NCBI GenBank assembly: GCA_963664585.2
Contig: CAXXEO010000020.1
Location: forward strand, 1 to 64,000
DNA: 64,000 nt
Reading direction: 5' to 3'
Source of the DNA: G963664585 sp963664585
GTDB lineage: Bacteria; Bacillota; Clostridia; Oscillospirales; Ruminococcaceae
The position numbers and the translations under genes are program-made. Position 1 is the first letter of the stretch; each line of letters opens with the position of its first letter. This document shows, piece by piece, positions 63,115 through 64,000 of the stretch. Under the pieces are notes generated by a model. The model was not told the origin of the DNA, ran no database searches, and worked only from the letters and a program-made list of their open reading frames with translations.

Positions 63115-64000
63115 TCATTGTACAGGTTCCATAATATAATTATATATAATCTTTGATTTTTGCTGTGCATCCTTTCGAATTTCGTCAATTTCTCTCAGAT
63201 TATCCATTAGTATTGATACCACATAAGGGCATATCGAGTTGTCTTTTGCCATGGAATCAAGTATGACGACTGTTTCTTCAAGTGACATGCCTTTTCGGTA
63301 AGGCCGATCTTCAGTAAGGGCCGTGAAAATATCCGACACGGCCATGATCCGCGATCCCAACGGAATGTTGTCACTATGCAAGTGAAAAGGATAGCCATTT
63401 CCATTCAACTTTTCATGGTGAAAAGAAGCCCACTTATTGATTACCTCAAACTCCTTGATTGTCTGCAACAGGCGATATGTATAAAAAGTATGGGATCTGA
63501 TTACATTTTGCTCCTCTGCATTGAGATTACTTTGCTTATTCAGAATATTTTTGCTTACCGCCAATTTTCCCAAGTCATGCAAGTTGCCCGCAACAAGCAT
63601 CATTTTACATTCATTTTCAGAAAAGCCTGCAAGTTCCGCTAATTTTGCTGCTGTCTTTGCAACGCCGGCCGAATGATTTGCAGTAAATGGGTTTCTAAAA
63701 TCAATAATATTGGCAAATATTTTTGTCAGTTGGTTTATTTCATCAATATCAAGTTCAACCGTGTCAAATAACACTATATCAGGCAGTATATAAAGCAATG
63801 ACTTGTATTCGATATCGAGCCAGATATATTCATTAACACTGATGTCCATAAAGGCATCAACCAGTTCCGGTATAAAAACCGAGTTTTTTTGTTCCAGTAT
63901 TTTTTTTCGTATAGCTCCGATCTGATCGATGACATTTTGGCTTTTATCTATTGAAACTGCAACACGGTCCGCCAAATGGAGTATATGACTTAGATTCGTT
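63115..64000 (-). CDS. HD-GYP domain phosphohydrolase, 5' end beyond the window
   Basis: The frame is open to the edge of the window (codons read ...LSHILHLADRVAVSIDK), so the N-terminus is missing. The HD-GYP domain has the pattern ANHSAGVAKTAAKLAELAG, the metal motif HDLGKLAVSKNIL, and FHHEKLNGNGYPFHL with Gly-Tyr-Pro. MAVSDIFTALTEDRPYRKGM follows. HD-GYP proteins hydrolyse cyclic-di-GMP or related nucleotides. The missing part may be a sensor domain. Confidence 0.9.
   Translation of the reverse strand, partial: TNLSHILHLADRVAVSIDKSQNVIDQIGAIRKKILEQKNSVFIPELVDAFMDISVNEYIWLDIEYKSLLYILPDIVLFDTVELDIDEINQLTKIFANIIDFRNPFTANHSAGVAKTAAKLAELAGFSENECKMMLVAGNLHDLGKLAVSKNILNKQSNLNAEEQNVIRSHTFYTYRLLQTIKEFEVINKWASFHHEKLNGNGYPFHLHSDNIPLGSRIMAVSDIFTALTEDRPYRKGMSLEETVVILDSMAKDNSICPYVVSILMDNLREIDEIRKDAQQKSKIIYNYIMEPVQ

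Overview
The window looks like chromosomal DNA of a low-to-mid GC, anaerobic, spore-forming member of the Clostridia. The support is a YtvI-type permease and a BofC-like protein (sporulation families), pyruvate phosphate dikinase, Rnf-type electron-transport subunits, two aldo/keto reductases with ferredoxin-like [4Fe-4S] tails, frequent TTG/GTG starts behind strong GGAGG sites, and a thiamine ECF S component under a TPP riboswitch. I see no rRNA, tRNA, CRISPR array, prophage or origin.

Layout. 1-6.1 kb: peroxiredoxin-like protein, DUF4438 protein, serine beta-lactamase-like hydrolase, iron alcohol dehydrogenase, patatin and a small membrane protein; all six carry frameshifts. 6.5-13.0 kb: a six-gene polyamine operon (speD, arginine decarboxylase, speE, speB, carboxynorspermidine dehydrogenase and decarboxylase) that holds two routes to spermidine. 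13.6-19.0 kb: ychF, then a two-component system and an HtrA protease. 19.4-26.9 kb: Fe-S aldo/keto reductase, rpe, MecA-like adaptor, an incomplete Rnf set (C, D, E, A; no G or B) and a DUF4015 glycoside-hydrolase-like protein. 27.1-32.0 kb: nucleoside salvage genes deoD, deoB, cdd and pdp (deoB and pdp frameshifted). 32.3-41.2 kb: orphan DctP lipoprotein, TPP riboswitch-thiT, class A PBP with a poly-serine tail, BofC-like protein, VOC protein, AGCS symporter, YtvI. 41.5-45.5 kb: threonine operon (ACT protein, hom, thrB, lysC). 45.7-50.4 kb: amidohydrolase, ppdK, chorismate mutase. 51.0-52.1 kb: a complete IS30-family element. 52.1-58.8 kb: an IclR/GntR-flanked set including a MaoC / ketopantoate-reductase-like / VOC / AroQ-like operon with a readable promoter and operator. 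59.3-64.0 kb: Asp/Glu racemase, rlmA, NUDIX, TauE/SafE, and an HD-GYP gene cut by the window edge.

The most striking non-coding signal is a family of about 106-bp intergenic elements (16 complete or nearly complete copies, plus one truncated and split by the IS30 element). They have TATAG...CTATA terminal inverted repeats and a central GC hairpin whose stem keeps pairing through compensatory changes. They look like a MITE. A second, looser set of about 20 intergenic stem-loops shares a cCGCCnnnGGCGg tip but has diversified lower stems.
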